Shown: one piece after another, positions 21,621 through 32,536 of the stretch | How the letters are laid out: each line of letters begins with the position of its first letter | Position numbering within the stretch: position 1 is the first letter of the stretch | Assembly: GCF_963678975.1 (NCBI RefSeq) | Contig: NC_089279.1 | Coordinates: 34,911,297-34,975,296 of the forward strand | Length of the DNA stretch: 64,000 bases | Direction: 5' to 3' | Source: Dysidea avara | Taxonomy: Eukaryota > Porifera > Demospongiae > Dictyoceratida > Dysideidae | The notes under the pieces: generated by a model | The model's database searches: none | What the model was told of the DNA's origin: nothing | Seen by the model: the letters and a program-made list of their open reading frames with translations, nothing else | Program-made: the position numbers and the translations under genes

Positions 21621-21763
21621 GTTTCCAATCCCGGGTAAGGTATATATTATCTATGCTACAACGTAAATATTAAATCCTTGCTCACGACGTAGTTCCTGGA
21701 AATGCATGCCGGCATACAGGGGGTCAAAGAGGTTTAGTATACCAAGATCAAGATACTCTATAG

Positions 21764-22266
21764 CAACGTTGAAACCGGGTCACTACTGCTGACCCGGATG
21801 ACCCACTGACCCGGATAGCAATCCGGGTCAGACCCGGATGTGACCCGGATTAATTAAAGCCGAGACGTGTTTTGGCTAGTCTCGGGTGAGCGAACGAGTC
21901 TACATTTTGAGTGTTCGATTCGTGTTGAGTAAATATTGCAACTTCAGCCTAGCTGCAGGTTGAAGACCAAAAAAAAATTGTCTTCACCTACTGACAATAG
22001 CTACCCCTCACCATCAGTTTCGTGCTACATACTGCACTTACTAACAAATAGGCGTGGCTGAGCATATGTTGGTAATGCGATAAAGTGGACGTGGCTCACG
22101 AAAGAGCTACGCGATAGCGTTTATAAGTTCCACGTCGTCAAACGAACAATTTCGTTTCTCACGTGATCCAATCCGGGTCAGACCCGGATAAATTGTAAAC
22201 CGGGTCAGACCCGGATAAATTGTAAACCGGATCAGACCCGGATGACCCGACCCGGTTTCAACTCTG
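21764..22266. mobile_element. hAT-like nonautonomous element with GACCCGGAT repeats
   Basis: The ends CAACGTTGAAACCGGGTC and GACCCGGTTTCAACTCTG are inverted copies, flanked by CTCTATAG and CTCTATAC (7 of 8 matching). Each subterminal region has clusters of GACCCGGAT (at least four left, six right), probable transposase-binding repeats. There is no coding capacity. Confidence 0.75.
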
Positions 22267-22274
22267 CTCTATAC

Positions 22275-22917
22275 CCCTCACATAAATTCAGTGTGCAATA
22301 AAGCTAATCGTCTACTGGGATTTTTGCGAAGAACTCTCCACCATTGTCCACCTCACTTAAAAGAACATGCATATAAACAGATTGTCTTGCCATCTATTGA
22401 ATACTGCTCTTCTATCTGGGATCCACATCAACAATCACTCATTCACAAGTTAGAGATGATACAACATCGTGCTGCACGTTTCGTGTTAAATAGACCTTGG
22501 AGAAGGAATCATAGGGACAGTATAACTGAAATGTTAGTGGAATTAAAATGGCCAACACTGGAAGATCGTAGGAAACAGGCACGTCTGATGCTGTTGTTTA
22601 AGTTTGTAAACAAATTAATTTATGTTCCAAATCAGTATCTGCCAGTGTTATCTCCTGCAACAAGTACCAGGGCAAACCATCCCTTGAAGCTATTACAGTT
22701 GTATGCCAGAACAAATCGATATAGTAACTCTTTCTTACCAAGATCAATACCAGACTGGAACAATTTAGATATGGAAGATCTTGACAATATAGACTTACTT
22801 ACTTTCAAAAACCATTTGCAAAATGCATAGACACTAAAATTTTGTTTTTGTACATTAGCGATTTACCCAATGGGTTTTGCTAATCAATAATAATAAATAA
22901 ATAAATAAATAAATAGA
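22275..22917 (+). mobile_element. 3' LINE fragment with AATAAATAAAT tail
   Basis: The fragment holds the last 180 codons of a LINE ORF2 and a tail of (AAAT)n at 22887-22916. Its end matches the LINE end at 1-163. The upstream part is missing, and the hAT element at 21764 abuts it. Confidence 0.8.
22291..22830 (+). pseudogene. LINE ORF2 C terminus
   Basis: The frame reads MCNKANRLLGFLRRTLHHC...LPSIEYCSSIWDPHQQS...IQHRAARFVLN and ends in SIPDWNNLD...TFKNHLQNA. These are the post-polymerase blocks (KANR..GFL.R, YCSSIWDP, QRRAARF-like) seen in every LINE of this window. The polymerase core is absent, so it is a 5'-truncated copy. The frame itself is intact over 179 codons. Confidence 0.85.
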
Positions 22918-23299
22918 CCTATATACCGCTTTCTTGATTTAATGCAATAATTGATGCCACCTGGCCTGGGACCCAAATAGCCCCTGTTCTGGCTACACCT
23001 CTGTACGTCAAAGAGACGTGACTGAAACCGTGTACAGTAATAGCTATATATAGCTATAGCAATTATAGTTTGGTATAGGCGCCAACTTCTTCAGCAACTA
23101 TCTGTAACTTTGTGGAAGTACAATGCGAAGATAGTAGCTACTCCGCCAGCATATTCGCTAACTGCTGAGTGTCTCCAGACTTTGACTTTGGTTAAGTATA
23201 GGTTAGGTATAATTTTTGTCACTTAGTATAGTTAGTCACAGCAAGTAGTGACGAGTGGCTTAATTAGCTTTAGCATTGACATTTATAACCCGGTGTCAC

Positions 23300-23412
23300 A
23301 GTGATATCTATGTGTTTCCCGAGTTTCGTGTTTCCCGGCACACATATCACTAGGGATCCGTGTTTCCCCGCACACATAACACTAGGGATGCGTGTTTCCC
23401 CGACAAAGACAC
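23300..23412. repeat. GTGTTTCCCCGCACACATA repeat
   Basis: Three direct copies of a roughly 45-bp unit (GTGTTTCCC...CACACATA...CACTAGGGAT). A related stretch in opposite orientation lies at 42600-42680. Confidence 0.6.
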
Positions 23413-23417
23413 TAGTG

Positions 23418-23850
23418 ATATTATTATTATTATTATTTACCTATACTGTACAACTTCAGAAATGAAGAAAAATGTACAGACGAATCACAAAAAAATTTAA
23501 TACAGTAAGTAAATTATAATTTAATTATAGATTTAAATACTTCAAGTGAATTAGAGTCTTTAGCTAGGTTAGGTAAATCATTCCAAAGTGAAATTGTTGT
23601 TGGAAAAAATGAGGACTGATATGAGGTATTTGATGCTTGCAATGATAGGAGGTTAAAAAGATGGTAATTTCTTGTACTGGAATATGTTGCAAAGTTGGTA
23701 TACAAATCAAATGGGATATTAATTTCATTGTGGATAATTTTGTACATCATGGATAATCTTAATTTTAATCGTCTGCTTTCAAGTGATTCCCAGTCCAGCT
23801 GGTCCATAAGGTTAGTTACGCTAACAGTAGGGTCACGTGTGTATGTAATT
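23418..23850 (-). mobile_element. LINE 3' fragment, host of a younger LINE
   Basis: A reverse-strand fragment of the CR1-like family whose 3' end is the ATTATTATTATTATT tract at 23420-23436. It encodes MDQLDWESLESRRLKLRLSM...SLWNDLPNLAKDS (23514-23807), closely matching 56675-57223. Its match stops at GTATGTA near 23845 and resumes at about 28263 (TTGGTCACAA..CCGGGCTG). The LINE at 23851-28262 therefore inserted inside it. Confidence 0.8.
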
Positions 23851-24049
23851 CCGTAGCACGTGACCGTGGCGGCGTCACTTTATCTCCTCTCCGACCTTCT
23901 CGTTCCTGGGACACAAATCTACAAGCTGTGGTACCGTGGTGATTCTCGAAACGGTACCCGAGAAGGTTTTACCACTTAGTTGCTGATCTGTTCTTGTGTG
24001 CTTCGTTTATGACAGACAGTACGCGTCAATTGGAACTAGCATTGAAACG

Positions 24050-25105
24050 ATGGCTGATGGTGGAAGTAAAAGAAAGCTAAACGCAGATTCAGTGTCTCCT
24101 GAGGCTAATCAAGCAAAGAAGCACCAAGGAGGTTCGCCCCCAATCAATGGTGGTGATGCTTTTGCGTCCCTTCCTGGCGCGCAATGTCCACACTGTGGTG
24201 AGGCTTGTCTCTCAGAAAGTAAGGCTGTCCAATGTGACTTGTGTGGAATATGGGTTCACGCTGTATGTGAGGGTATTTCAAATGAATTATGATAAGTTCA
24301 ATGATGTGTGTGCAAATGTTAGCAGCTTGTCATATTATTGTGAGGCTAATCATTGCAACAGCCGTATTAAACAACTTGTTCATGCCCACTACGCCAACGT
24401 TGACCAGCAGGTCGACCTCCCTTCTTTAAGAACATTACAAGCTGAACAAACTAATTTACACCAGTTAATTTCTGAAGTGTCCACGAAAGTTGACAACTTA
24501 AAGTCTAGAAATGATGTTCTATATAGTGAAGTCGAGACAGCTTCAGAATTAGTCAGTCCACCTATCATACAAACTGAGTCACCAGCATCAACGTTCCTTA
24601 CGGTTGCTAAAGAGTTAGATGACAGAGAACGCAGAAGGAATAATGTGATAATTTACAACCTACCCGAAACAAGTCCATCACAGGATGAGAAATGGTTTGT
24701 GGACCTCTGCAAAACTGTCTTTGATATTGGCATAAAAGTTACCAAGATCCTGCGATTGGGCAAGCCTGCTGAAGAAAAGGCTAGACCACTACTTATTGTT
24801 TTGGATAATTTGTCTCACAAAGAATTTATAGTTTCCCACTCCTACTACCTCCGACGTCACTCCCAGTATACGAATATCTATGTCTCTACTGACATGACCA
24901 AATTTCAGCGTGAGAAGCACAAGAAACTAGTACAAGAGCTAAAGCAAAGGAGAGAAAGGGGTGAGAAATATTTAACAATATTTAATGGTGAAATTGTGCT
25001 TAGAAGAGATCGTAACCCAAAACACGGAACTCAGCCAATGTTACAACCAGTTCTACAGCAATCGGTAACCCCAATCATGCTTGATCTTAATGAGGAGTGT
25101 ACCTG
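24050..25105 (+). pseudogene. LINE ORF1 (PHD-like finger, coiled coil, RRM-like domain)
   Basis: The ATG at 24050 gives MADGGSKRKLNADSVSPE, then a PHD-like finger CPHCGEACLSESKAVQCDLC...WVHAVCEG. A frame change at about 24285 moves the finger's last ligands into the next frame (SYYCEANHCN). The second frame continues through a coiled-coil stretch to DDRERRRNNVIIYNLPET, the start of the RNA-binding domain found in CR1/L2-type ORF1 proteins, and ends at 25105. ORF1 proteins bind element RNA and act as chaperones. ORF2 starts close to the ORF1 stop. Confidence 0.75.
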
Positions 25106-26823
25106 ACAGAGGTCAAATTAGAGAGGATATTTTTGATAACCCTAATTTAAGCCAAATTTTTGTTAGCAACTTTCTTAATCAAACTGATAATTGTCTACTT
25201 TCAGATGATGACACTATTATTAGTGACTTGGATACTCAGTTTAGTAATCCTGATACATTGTATAGTGAACTTAGTAATACTTCTTTAGAAGATAACAGTG
25301 ACCTTGACTCGTCTGACCTAGTGGATTCTGACCATCAAAGTAACTTAAACTCTAACAATTCCTTGAATCTTTTGCTGATTAATTTACAAAGTATTTTGAG
25401 TAAAAAAAAAAAAAGTTTTTGGGAGACGCTAGACGATCACACCCCTGACATTGTGATTGGTTGCGAGACCTGGCTCAATTCATCAATCCTTGATAATGAA
25501 ATTATGCCCGAGAGCTATAAACTGTACCAAAAAGATCGTGAAGATGGATATGGTGGAGTGCTGATTGGCATTAGCACTACCTTATCCAGGAAACCTGTTG
25601 ATATTGGTACACCTTGTGAAGTGTGTGCTGTCAGTTTGCAGCTGTCTCATGGTCAGGAACTTATTATAATTGGTGCGGACTGCCTAGCAGAGATGTTGAA
25701 TATCAGCAAAATCTATGTAAAAGTATTTGTGACATTACAGCATCACGACCCAACTCGTTTATTTTCTGTGCTGGTGACTTTAATGTACCAGACATAGAAT
25801 GGACCAGTCATTCTATCGTTTCGCACTGATACCCATTGGATATTAATCAACAAACTCTCAAAATGGTAGATGACTGTTATTTTACCCAACTAGTGAGTAC
25901 TCCCACTAGAAATGAAAACATTCTTGATATCGTTTTCACTAATAGACCATCTCTTATTAACTATTGTAAAGTTATACCTGGCATTAGTGACCATGAAGCT
26001 GTCTTGACCTCTTTTATGACACAGGTAGTTTACCACAAAGGAAGTGAGCGTAAGCGTTATTTATGGAACAGGGTCGATTTCCAAGAGATGAGTATTGAGA
26101 TGACAAGGTTCACTGCATGGTTCACTGATCATTTTTGTATTGATACTCCAATTGAACACTTATGGTTTCATATTAAATCTATGCTCTTAAACCTGCTAGA
26201 TAAGTACGTCCCATCAAAAATGGTGACAAATAGTAACAGACAGCCTTGGGTTAATCGCCATATTAAGCAACTTGGTAGACGGAAGAAAAAGTGCTACAAA
26301 AGAGCTAAAGTAAGTAATTCACCATCAGACTGGCTACATTATAAATCATTTAAAAAGGAGATGCAGAGAGAATGCAGAAATGCACGTAATTCTTACATGA
26401 CTCGATCACTGTTTAACCCATTTAGAAGTGGAAGAAAGAAGAATTTTTTCCGTTACATTAAATCTCTCCGTAAAGATAATTGTGGTGTGCCTATGTTACA
26501 GAACGAAGGGGTTACATATACTGATAATTTGGATAAAGCAGAAGTATTAAATAAACATTTTTCCTCAGTGTTTACTCATGATAATGATTCACCAGCTCCA
26601 CACCTGGGTCCTAGCCCATACCCTGATCTTCCATTATTTGAAACATCTATTGAAGAAGTATATACCCTATTGACACAAGTCGATCCTTTCAAGGCTACAG
26701 GTCCAGATGGTATCCCTCCCAAGCTATTGAAAGAGATGGCATTTGAATTATCTCCTAGTTTAACATTGCTGTTTAATTCATCATTGAAATAAGGAGAGGT
26801 TCCACACGACTGGAAAATAGCCT
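25081..26823 (+). pseudogene. LINE ORF2, endonuclease and linker
   Basis: The first frame carries an acidic leader and then NLLLINLQSILSKKKKSFWE, VIGCETWLN and YKLYQKDREDGYGGVLIG, the N-terminal blocks of AP endonuclease (N, E, then RxDGxGG). The frame changes after LSHGQELII. FCAGDFNVPDIEW appears in another frame (25623-25829). PTRNENILDIVFTN and VIPGISDHEAVLT appear in the third segment (25836-26792), which also includes the basic linker GRRKKKCYKRAKV. Two frame changes and stops at 25829 and 26790-26792 mark decay. Confidence 0.82.
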
Positions 26824-26825
26824 CT

Positions 26826-28148
26826 GTGACCCCTATATTTAAGAAGGGCAATCGTAGTAACCCTACAAACTATAGGCCAGTTTCATTAACATCTGTGTGT
26901 TGCAAAACTCTGGAACGAATAGTACACACTAATATTATGGAACATCTGAATAGTCTGAATATACTCTCAAAGTGTCAATACGGTTTTCGTGCCAAACACT
27001 CTACTGAGCTACAATTGTTACACACAGTTCATGACTTAGTGTCAAACCTTAACCAGAAAACTCAAACTGATGCCATCTTACTTGACCTATCTAAGGCATT
27101 TGATAAGGTGTTACATCGTTATCTCTTACATAAGCTGCAGCATTATGGAATACGTCATGAGATCTTAGAATGGACTTCATCCTTTTTGAGCAGCCGCACT
27201 CAATATGTTACTTGTAATGGTTCTCAATCATCACCCATCGATGTTATTAGTGGAGTGCCCCAGGGCACTGTCCTCGGACCCTTGTTATTCTTAGTTTACA
27301 TTAATGACTTACCTGATTGTGTATCATCTTCTTGTGGCTTGTTTGCTGATGATTGTCTGCTCTATAGACCGATACATACTACAGATGATAGTCGTTTCTT
27401 ACAGGAGGATTTGTTACGAATTGAAGAGTGGGCTAATAAATGGATGATGACATTTAACACAGATAAATGTGAAGTATTACAAGTTACTTTAAGTAATCCA
27501 AAACCCACAAGCTATTTCCTGTACAATAATCAACTAAGAATGGTTAGTCATGCAAAATACCTTGGTGTGATATTGGACTCTAAGATGAACTTTAACAAAC
27601 ATATTACCACTATTTGCAGAAAAGCTAATAGTGTATTGGCGCTTCTTAAGCGTAATCTGTATCATTGTAATTCTCAAATACGAAGCCAAGCCTATTTCTT
27701 GTATGTGAGACCAATACTAGAATACACATCAATAGTTTGGGCACCATATACTAAGACTAACATTGAGAAGCTTGAAAGTGTTCAGCGACGTGCTGCCAGA
27801 TTTGTGGTGTCTGATTATTATTTTTCAAGTAGTGTTACCAGTATCTTGAATGAGCTTAAATGGTGTAGCTTGGAGGTTAGAAGACAAGTAAGTAGACTGA
27901 TGATGTTTTATAAGATATTGCAAGGTTCTGTCGCACTAGAACTACCCTATGAGATATCTCTCATCGACACTGTTACTAGAGGGCACAATAGAAGATATCA
28001 AACACCTTTTTCAAGAATTGATATACACAAATTCAGTTTCTTCCCAGCTACTGTCAGATTGTGGAATAGTTCACCTGACTCAGTTGTTAATTTGGATTCC
28101 CTTGAAGCATTCCGTAGATCTGCTACTGATTTCTTAAACAATTTATAA
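26826..28148 (+). pseudogene. LINE ORF2, reverse transcriptase and C terminus
   Basis: After a single stop at 26790 the polymerase continues in the same element: TPIFKKGNRSNPTNYRPVSL, DAILLDLSKAFDKVLH, ISGVPQGTVLGPLLFLVYIN, LFADDCLLYRPI, YLGVILDSKMNFNKH. The C-terminal block (EYTSIVWAPYTK, QRRAARFVVS, TVRLWNSSPDSV) ends at 28148, just before the (ATT)n tail. All polymerase motifs, including the FADD aspartates, are retained. Confidence 0.88.
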
Positions 28149-28299
28149 TTTATAATTCTTTTTATACTTAATTAACTACTTAACTTAACTACATACTATA
28201 TTGCACGTATACTCTTTCAGAGTCCTGCAATTATTATAATATTATATTATTATTATTATTATTGGTCACAATCCGGGCTGATATATGTTTCCCTGCCAG

Positions 28300-28476
28300 T
28301 TTCTCAGTTTTTATAGCTACCACGCCCAATACCCGCGTTTAAATTCTGCTTCTACGAGTCGACTAGCTAGCTACTGCTGCTCTATAGCACGCGTCACAGT
28401 ACTAACTACTGCTAGTACTACACTATAGCTGCATGCTACTGCTACTACACTGTTACTGCACTGCAGTCACTGCTTA
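28300..28476. repeat. CTACTGCTAC-rich degenerate repeat, left part
   Basis: Degenerate CTACTGCTA/ACTACTGC units. The tract continues at 28814-29010 beyond a Harbinger-like insertion. Inverted relatives occur at 30775-30845, 31153-31212 and 42405-42545. Confidence 0.5.
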
Positions 28477-28813
28477 GGCCACTTCAACTAAATCTTTTGT
28501 TTCTCGGGCCCGACCGACCCTGTATTTTTCAGCATAAAATAATTATGTTAATCACGTGATCACCTTGCAAAGAGTGATAACGCCACGAAGGAGTTGCAAA
28601 TTTATCTTTAAGCTCTCAAAAAGTAAAAATCTCAACATATAGCTGCCTACTCACAAGTGATACAGCAACCATAATGTAGCTTAGCCACCGTTTGACTCGC
28701 AATATCACTCTTCAGCTAGCAAAATAGCCTATTTTTATTTTTATTTTACCGACCTACCGACTTTTATTTGGCTGAATTTCGCCCGAGAAACAAAAGATTT
28801 AGTTGAAGTGGCC
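28477..28813. mobile_element. PIF/Harbinger-like MITE, TTA duplication
   Basis: The ends GGCCACTTCAACTAAATC and GATTTAGTTGAAGTGGCC are inverted for about 33 bp (through TTTTGTTTCTCGGGC), flanked by TTA at 28474-28476 and 28814-28816. A 3-bp TTA duplication is typical of PIF/Harbinger. The 337-bp body has no coding sequence. Confidence 0.8.
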
Positions 28814-29149
28814 TTACTGCCTCTACTAGATCTATTCTATATACTCATGCTATTTTTATAGCTACTATATAGTACTACCTATACTGCTACTAACTACTGT
28901 TTATACATCTAGATGCTACTGCTACTACTACACTAGCTATACATGTTTGCTGTTACTGCAGTTGCTACTGCATGTTGCTATATTGCTTGCTACTATACTA
29001 CATGGTGTTTTGTTTATATTGTATAGCTGAAATCGAAAGTCATTGACATTTGTTTATAACTATGTCAATTGATTGTAAAATTTACATTCTTGATGAAGCA
29101 ATTGAACTTTTTACTTTACAGTGTCCAACATGAAGATCTGAAAACCGCG

Positions 29150-29330
29150 GTAAAGATCGAGATACTCTAATAGAGCAGTCACTCTAATAAACTAGTCACA
29201 GTCTTAGAGCGAGCTATGTAAGGATTTTATGTAGTTTATCAGCTATAAATGCGTAGCTGGTGAGGTGGGGAGTTATTGTCAGCTGGTTGTGACCTTTATT
29301 TTTTTTTTTTAGTCTTACCTTACTAAACCA
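29150..29330. repeat. Short interspersed repeat with CTCTAATAGAGCAGTCA, copy 1
   Basis: It begins AAGATCGAGATACTCTAATA, repeats ACTCTAATA about 20 bp later, and ends with GGTTGTGACCTTT, a T-run and GTCTT. Two further full copies are at 30915-31095 and 41745-41895. Shorter pieces of the head motif occur at 32050-32090, 37473-37515, 47856-47914, 48249-48349, 55414-55465, 55980-56032, 58973-58992 and 62063-62090. No class could be assigned. Confidence 0.65.
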
Positions 29331-29472
29331 GAGACAATGTAGATCGTTTCTATAAGTATGGGTCAGCCCAGCCCCCCCTCATATCAACTACTTCCTCCGC
29401 CCCTGCTCATACATAATATTTATTTGTCTTCACTTCAGTACTAGTAGCAACAAGCAGTAACAAGTATGGTAT

Positions 29473-30760
29473 ATTATTATTATTATTGGTAATACTGTGC
29501 AGACCTCTATTAGAGTATAGTGCACAGGTCACAACATACATACAAGTATACAAATTAAATAATTGCTAGTTTTTGTTTGAACTGATCAATATCATTGGAG
29601 TCAATCACATTTTGGGGTAGATCATTCCAGATTTTGATTGCCGAAGGGAAAAAGGAGTACACTGTTAAAAATAGGGTGTAATCCAATCACCTTTGGGGGA
29701 GTTCTAACTGCTGTTTAAATTAAACTCCTTTGAAGGGAGTTGTAGTACTCCCCAGGGGTGCTCTAGGAGCAACTAAAAGGTGTTGCAAGGGCATTGCAAC
29801 ACTCCCTAAGGGTGTTCTAGGAATAGCTATAAAGGTTTTCTAGTGCTCTCCATGGTGGCATTTTGTTGAAAAGAAATGTAGGCTTGCTATAGCATTCCAG
29901 TAACCTTCATGTTGATTTCAATTTATACTCAATGACTACCAACAACAAAGCACATTAGCAGTACGCAATAATATATTTGCAACATCTTATACTTACCACA
30001 TAGGTGTTTCCAAGTCACTCTTATAGAAGTTAGCAAACTGTACTTATAACCTAATTTTCAATAGAAGCATCCAATTGTGGGTTTCAATATACCTAGGTGT
30101 AGGCAAACACCCTTACAGTGGCTTAGCTATTATTGGGGAGTAAAATGACATTTGTGGTGTTCAACAACACCCCAAGTGCTACAATACTCCCCTAGGGTGT
30201 TGTAAATACCATGGGTGTACATGAACACCTTTACGATGGGTGTACCTGTAACACCTCGTTTTAACAGTGTACATATAAGAATCAATCCGTGTCATTGGTT
30301 GCATAAATCTCATATTATGATCTCTGGTACTATGTACAGTGGATATGGATGTCAGAAACGGATTTACTGGGATGTCAACAAGGTGGTTAATTATTTTAAA
30401 CATCATTATGGCTTTCAGTTCATCTCTGCATCGTGCAAGTGTAGGCCAATTAAGGTCTGTAAGCATTTGCGTGACACTATAGCGTAACGGGAGTAGTTGC
30501 TGGTCACAAATCTAGCTGCTTGTCGTTGTGTTCTCTCAATCATATCAATATCCCTCTTAGTATGAGGTGCCCAGACAACAGCTGCATACTCTATAATTGG
30601 CTTAACCATTGCTTTGTACAACCTGTCCTTAATTGTTGGTGTACAATTGTGGAGGTTACGCTGAAGAAAACCTTTAGTTCTGTTAGCCTTGGAAGTTATT
30701 TGTTTTATGTGTTCTGACCAGGATAGATTTTGGCTTATTGTTACACCCAAGTATTTATAG
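29473..30760 (-). mobile_element. LINE 3' fragment carrying a TA-flanked MITE
   Basis: The reverse-strand fragment has its 3' end at the ATTATTATTATT tract (29473) and its coding part at 30415-30750: MGVTISQNLSWSEHIKQI...KANRTKGFLQRNLHNC...EYAAVVWAPHTKRD...RQAARFVTSNY. A further 3' coding piece lies at about 30270-30470. The fragment is split by the element at 29660-30269. The polymerase core is absent. Confidence 0.8.
29660..30269. mobile_element. Nonautonomous element with CACTGTTAAAA ends, TA duplication
   Basis: The ends CACTGTTAAAA and TTTTAACAGTG are inverted and flanked by TA (29658-29659, 30270-30271), so a Tc1/mariner-type insertion is possible. The interior is full of AACACC and GGGTGTT motifs in both orientations. 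It interrupts a LINE fragment. A 2.1-kb relative is at 32537-34606. Confidence 0.75.
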
Positions 30761-30845
30761 TTGTACTAGCAAGTGTTAGCTATAGTAGCACCAAGCAAAG
30801 TATAGCAGCGAATAGTAGCTGGTAGTATACTGGCAAGTAGTATAG

Positions 30846-31152
30846 CAATGGCGGATCCAGGATGGGGCATTTGGGGCAAATGCCCCCCCCCCTCCCCCTT
30901 CAAGAAATTGCATACAAGATCGAGATACTCTAATAGAGCAGTCAGTTACTCTAATAAAGCAGTCACAATGTTCATGAGGCAGTGTAGCTTACCTATGAAG
31001 CTATAAATAGGATTTTATTTTACATAACAGACGTGATATATTTGGTAAAGGATCACTAGCTATTATTGTTGTGACCTTTTTTTTTTTTTTTGGTCTTCAA
31101 CTATTTTTCAGCAAGGTGCGCCCCCTCTTTCCAAACTCTGGATCCGCCCCTG
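30846..31152. mobile_element. GGCGGATCC element A, 5-bp TSD TATAG
   Basis: The ends CAATGGCGGATCCAG and CTGGATCCGCCCCTG are inverted copies and the flanks are TATAG (30841-30845, 31153-31157). A run of C follows the left end. The short interspersed repeat with CTCTAATAGAGC lies inside it (30915-31095). Confidence 0.78.
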
Positions 31153-31375
31153 TATAGCTATAGTGCAAGTATAGGAGCAGTATAAGCAGTAGCTATAGCA
31201 GTAGTAGCGATTCCCGAATTTCGTAAATTTTGCATAAAATTTTCTCCGTGAATCTTCCATTGGAGAGTTGGCACAATCATTTCGCTGCCATACGAGCAAT
31301 TGATCAAACAATTGGATCGTTTCTAGGGTTTCTAGGGGCAAGGAATACGATGGTGCAGTTAGTTTTCTACTACAG

Positions 31376-31858
31376 CAATGGCGGATCCAGGATGGGGCAT
31401 TTGGGGCAAATGCCCCCCCCCCCCCCCCCCACCTTGTAGAGTAGCCATAGCTAGCTAGTAGTACAGTTTTGATTAAAATACTGAACTTTATGTTAGGTCA
31501 AGATCAATAACTCGTGAAAATATGCACATAACATTAATTTATTGTTACAAATTCACAGCGAATTAGTCAAACTAGCCATAAAATTGTCAGTCAGCACCTT
31601 CATACGTACTAAGCGCCTCTAAAAATAATTATCGTCTTGTTGCCTTTAAAGACATTAATGACCTTTTAAACAGCTTTTAAGACTTCACAACCATCTGCAA
31701 AGGCCAAAATGGCAAAGTCAACACTGAGATACTACTAAGAGGTGATTTTTTGCTGCTTCAAAAATGCAGCAATTAACAAGAGAATCTGGGTCTCCCCAAC
31801 CACTTACCACTTAACCTGTTTGTGCCCCTCCCCTTGCCAGCTGCTGGATCCGCCTCTG
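31376..31858. mobile_element. GGCGGATCC element B, 5-bp TSD TACAG
   Basis: The same end sequences as element A, here CAATGGCGGATCCAG and CTGGATCCGCCTCTG. The flanks are TACAG (31371-31375, 31859-31863). The left 40 bp, including the C run, is nearly identical to element A. The interior differs and has no coding sequence. Confidence 0.78.
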
Positions 31859-31897
31859 TACAGATATGTTTGTGTGGAGTTTTATGCCAATTATAAG

Positions 31898-32380
31898 TAG
31901 GGTTCCACCGATACAGAAAAATACCTACCGATCCGATACCGATACCTAGCAATAAATTTTCACCGATACAGATACCGATACCGATAATTGCCATACAATT
32001 TACACACCTCTCAAGTTAGTTATGTGTGACTGCTATATTAGAATATTTATTGTGCAGTGACTGTTCTATTAGAGTATTTCGATCTTTTTCATGCAAAAAT
32101 AGTAAGTAGCAGTTGCTCAATGTTTAACAAAGCAATCCCTGCACCTTTTATGCTAGAATAATGCTCAACACTATTTCCAACTTGTTATACCTCACGTTTT
32201 GCTATCATAGCATTTATGATGATAGTTATGATTATGACGATTGGCGCGAGTGGTTATTAATCGGTATCGGAGTACCTAAATACCGATACCGATCTGTACC
32301 AAAAAATAAAAATAAAAAATCTACCAAAAGCCCAATATCGGCTCCAATACGATACCGATCCGATTATCGGTGGATCACTA
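31898..32380. mobile_element. hAT-like MITE with CCGATACCGATA repeats
   Basis: The ends TAGGGTTCCACCGATA and TATCGGTGGATCACTA are inverted, with a perfect 8-bp duplication ATTATAAG (31890-31897, 32381-32388). Subterminal ACCGATACCGATAC repeats lie at both ends. A relative with the same end type is at 47514-48653. Confidence 0.85.
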
Positions 32381-32536
32381 ATTATAAGATTATTTTGTAA
32401 TATTTCCACCACAATGTTATGTTTTCTTTGCAAGAAACGACCCAGCACATGTTAGTTACACCAAGGTAAGCATTTTTGTCCATGTATAGTTTTCAACATT
32501 ACTATGCTAAAAGTCAGCAAATTTGCACCACAGATA

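Larger units (their letters stand above)
19172..21655 (+). mobile_element. P-like DNA transposon with 35-bp perfect TIRs
   Basis: The terminal inverted repeats start CATAGATAATATATACC and stay identical for 35 bp. The flanks are a 7-bp duplication CTACAAC (19165-19171, 21656-21662). The CANRG terminal pattern, the 7-8 bp duplication and the encoded GYVCRHL...RGGL...E region fit the P superfamily. The protein N terminus shows no THAP finger, so the class is provisional. A 20-nt copy of the terminus (19542-19561) sits inside the first intron. Identical TIRs suggest a young insertion. Confidence 0.65.
23851..28262 (+). mobile_element. Nearly full-length CR1-like LINE
   Basis: The element has a 5' leader, ORF1 with a PHD-like finger, ORF2 with endonuclease and reverse transcriptase, and an (ATT)n tail at about 28230-28262. 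It is nested in an older reverse-strand LINE fragment of the same superfamily. It has about four breaks (one in ORF1, two or three in ORF2) and is otherwise complete, so it is probably young but inactive. Confidence 0.88.
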
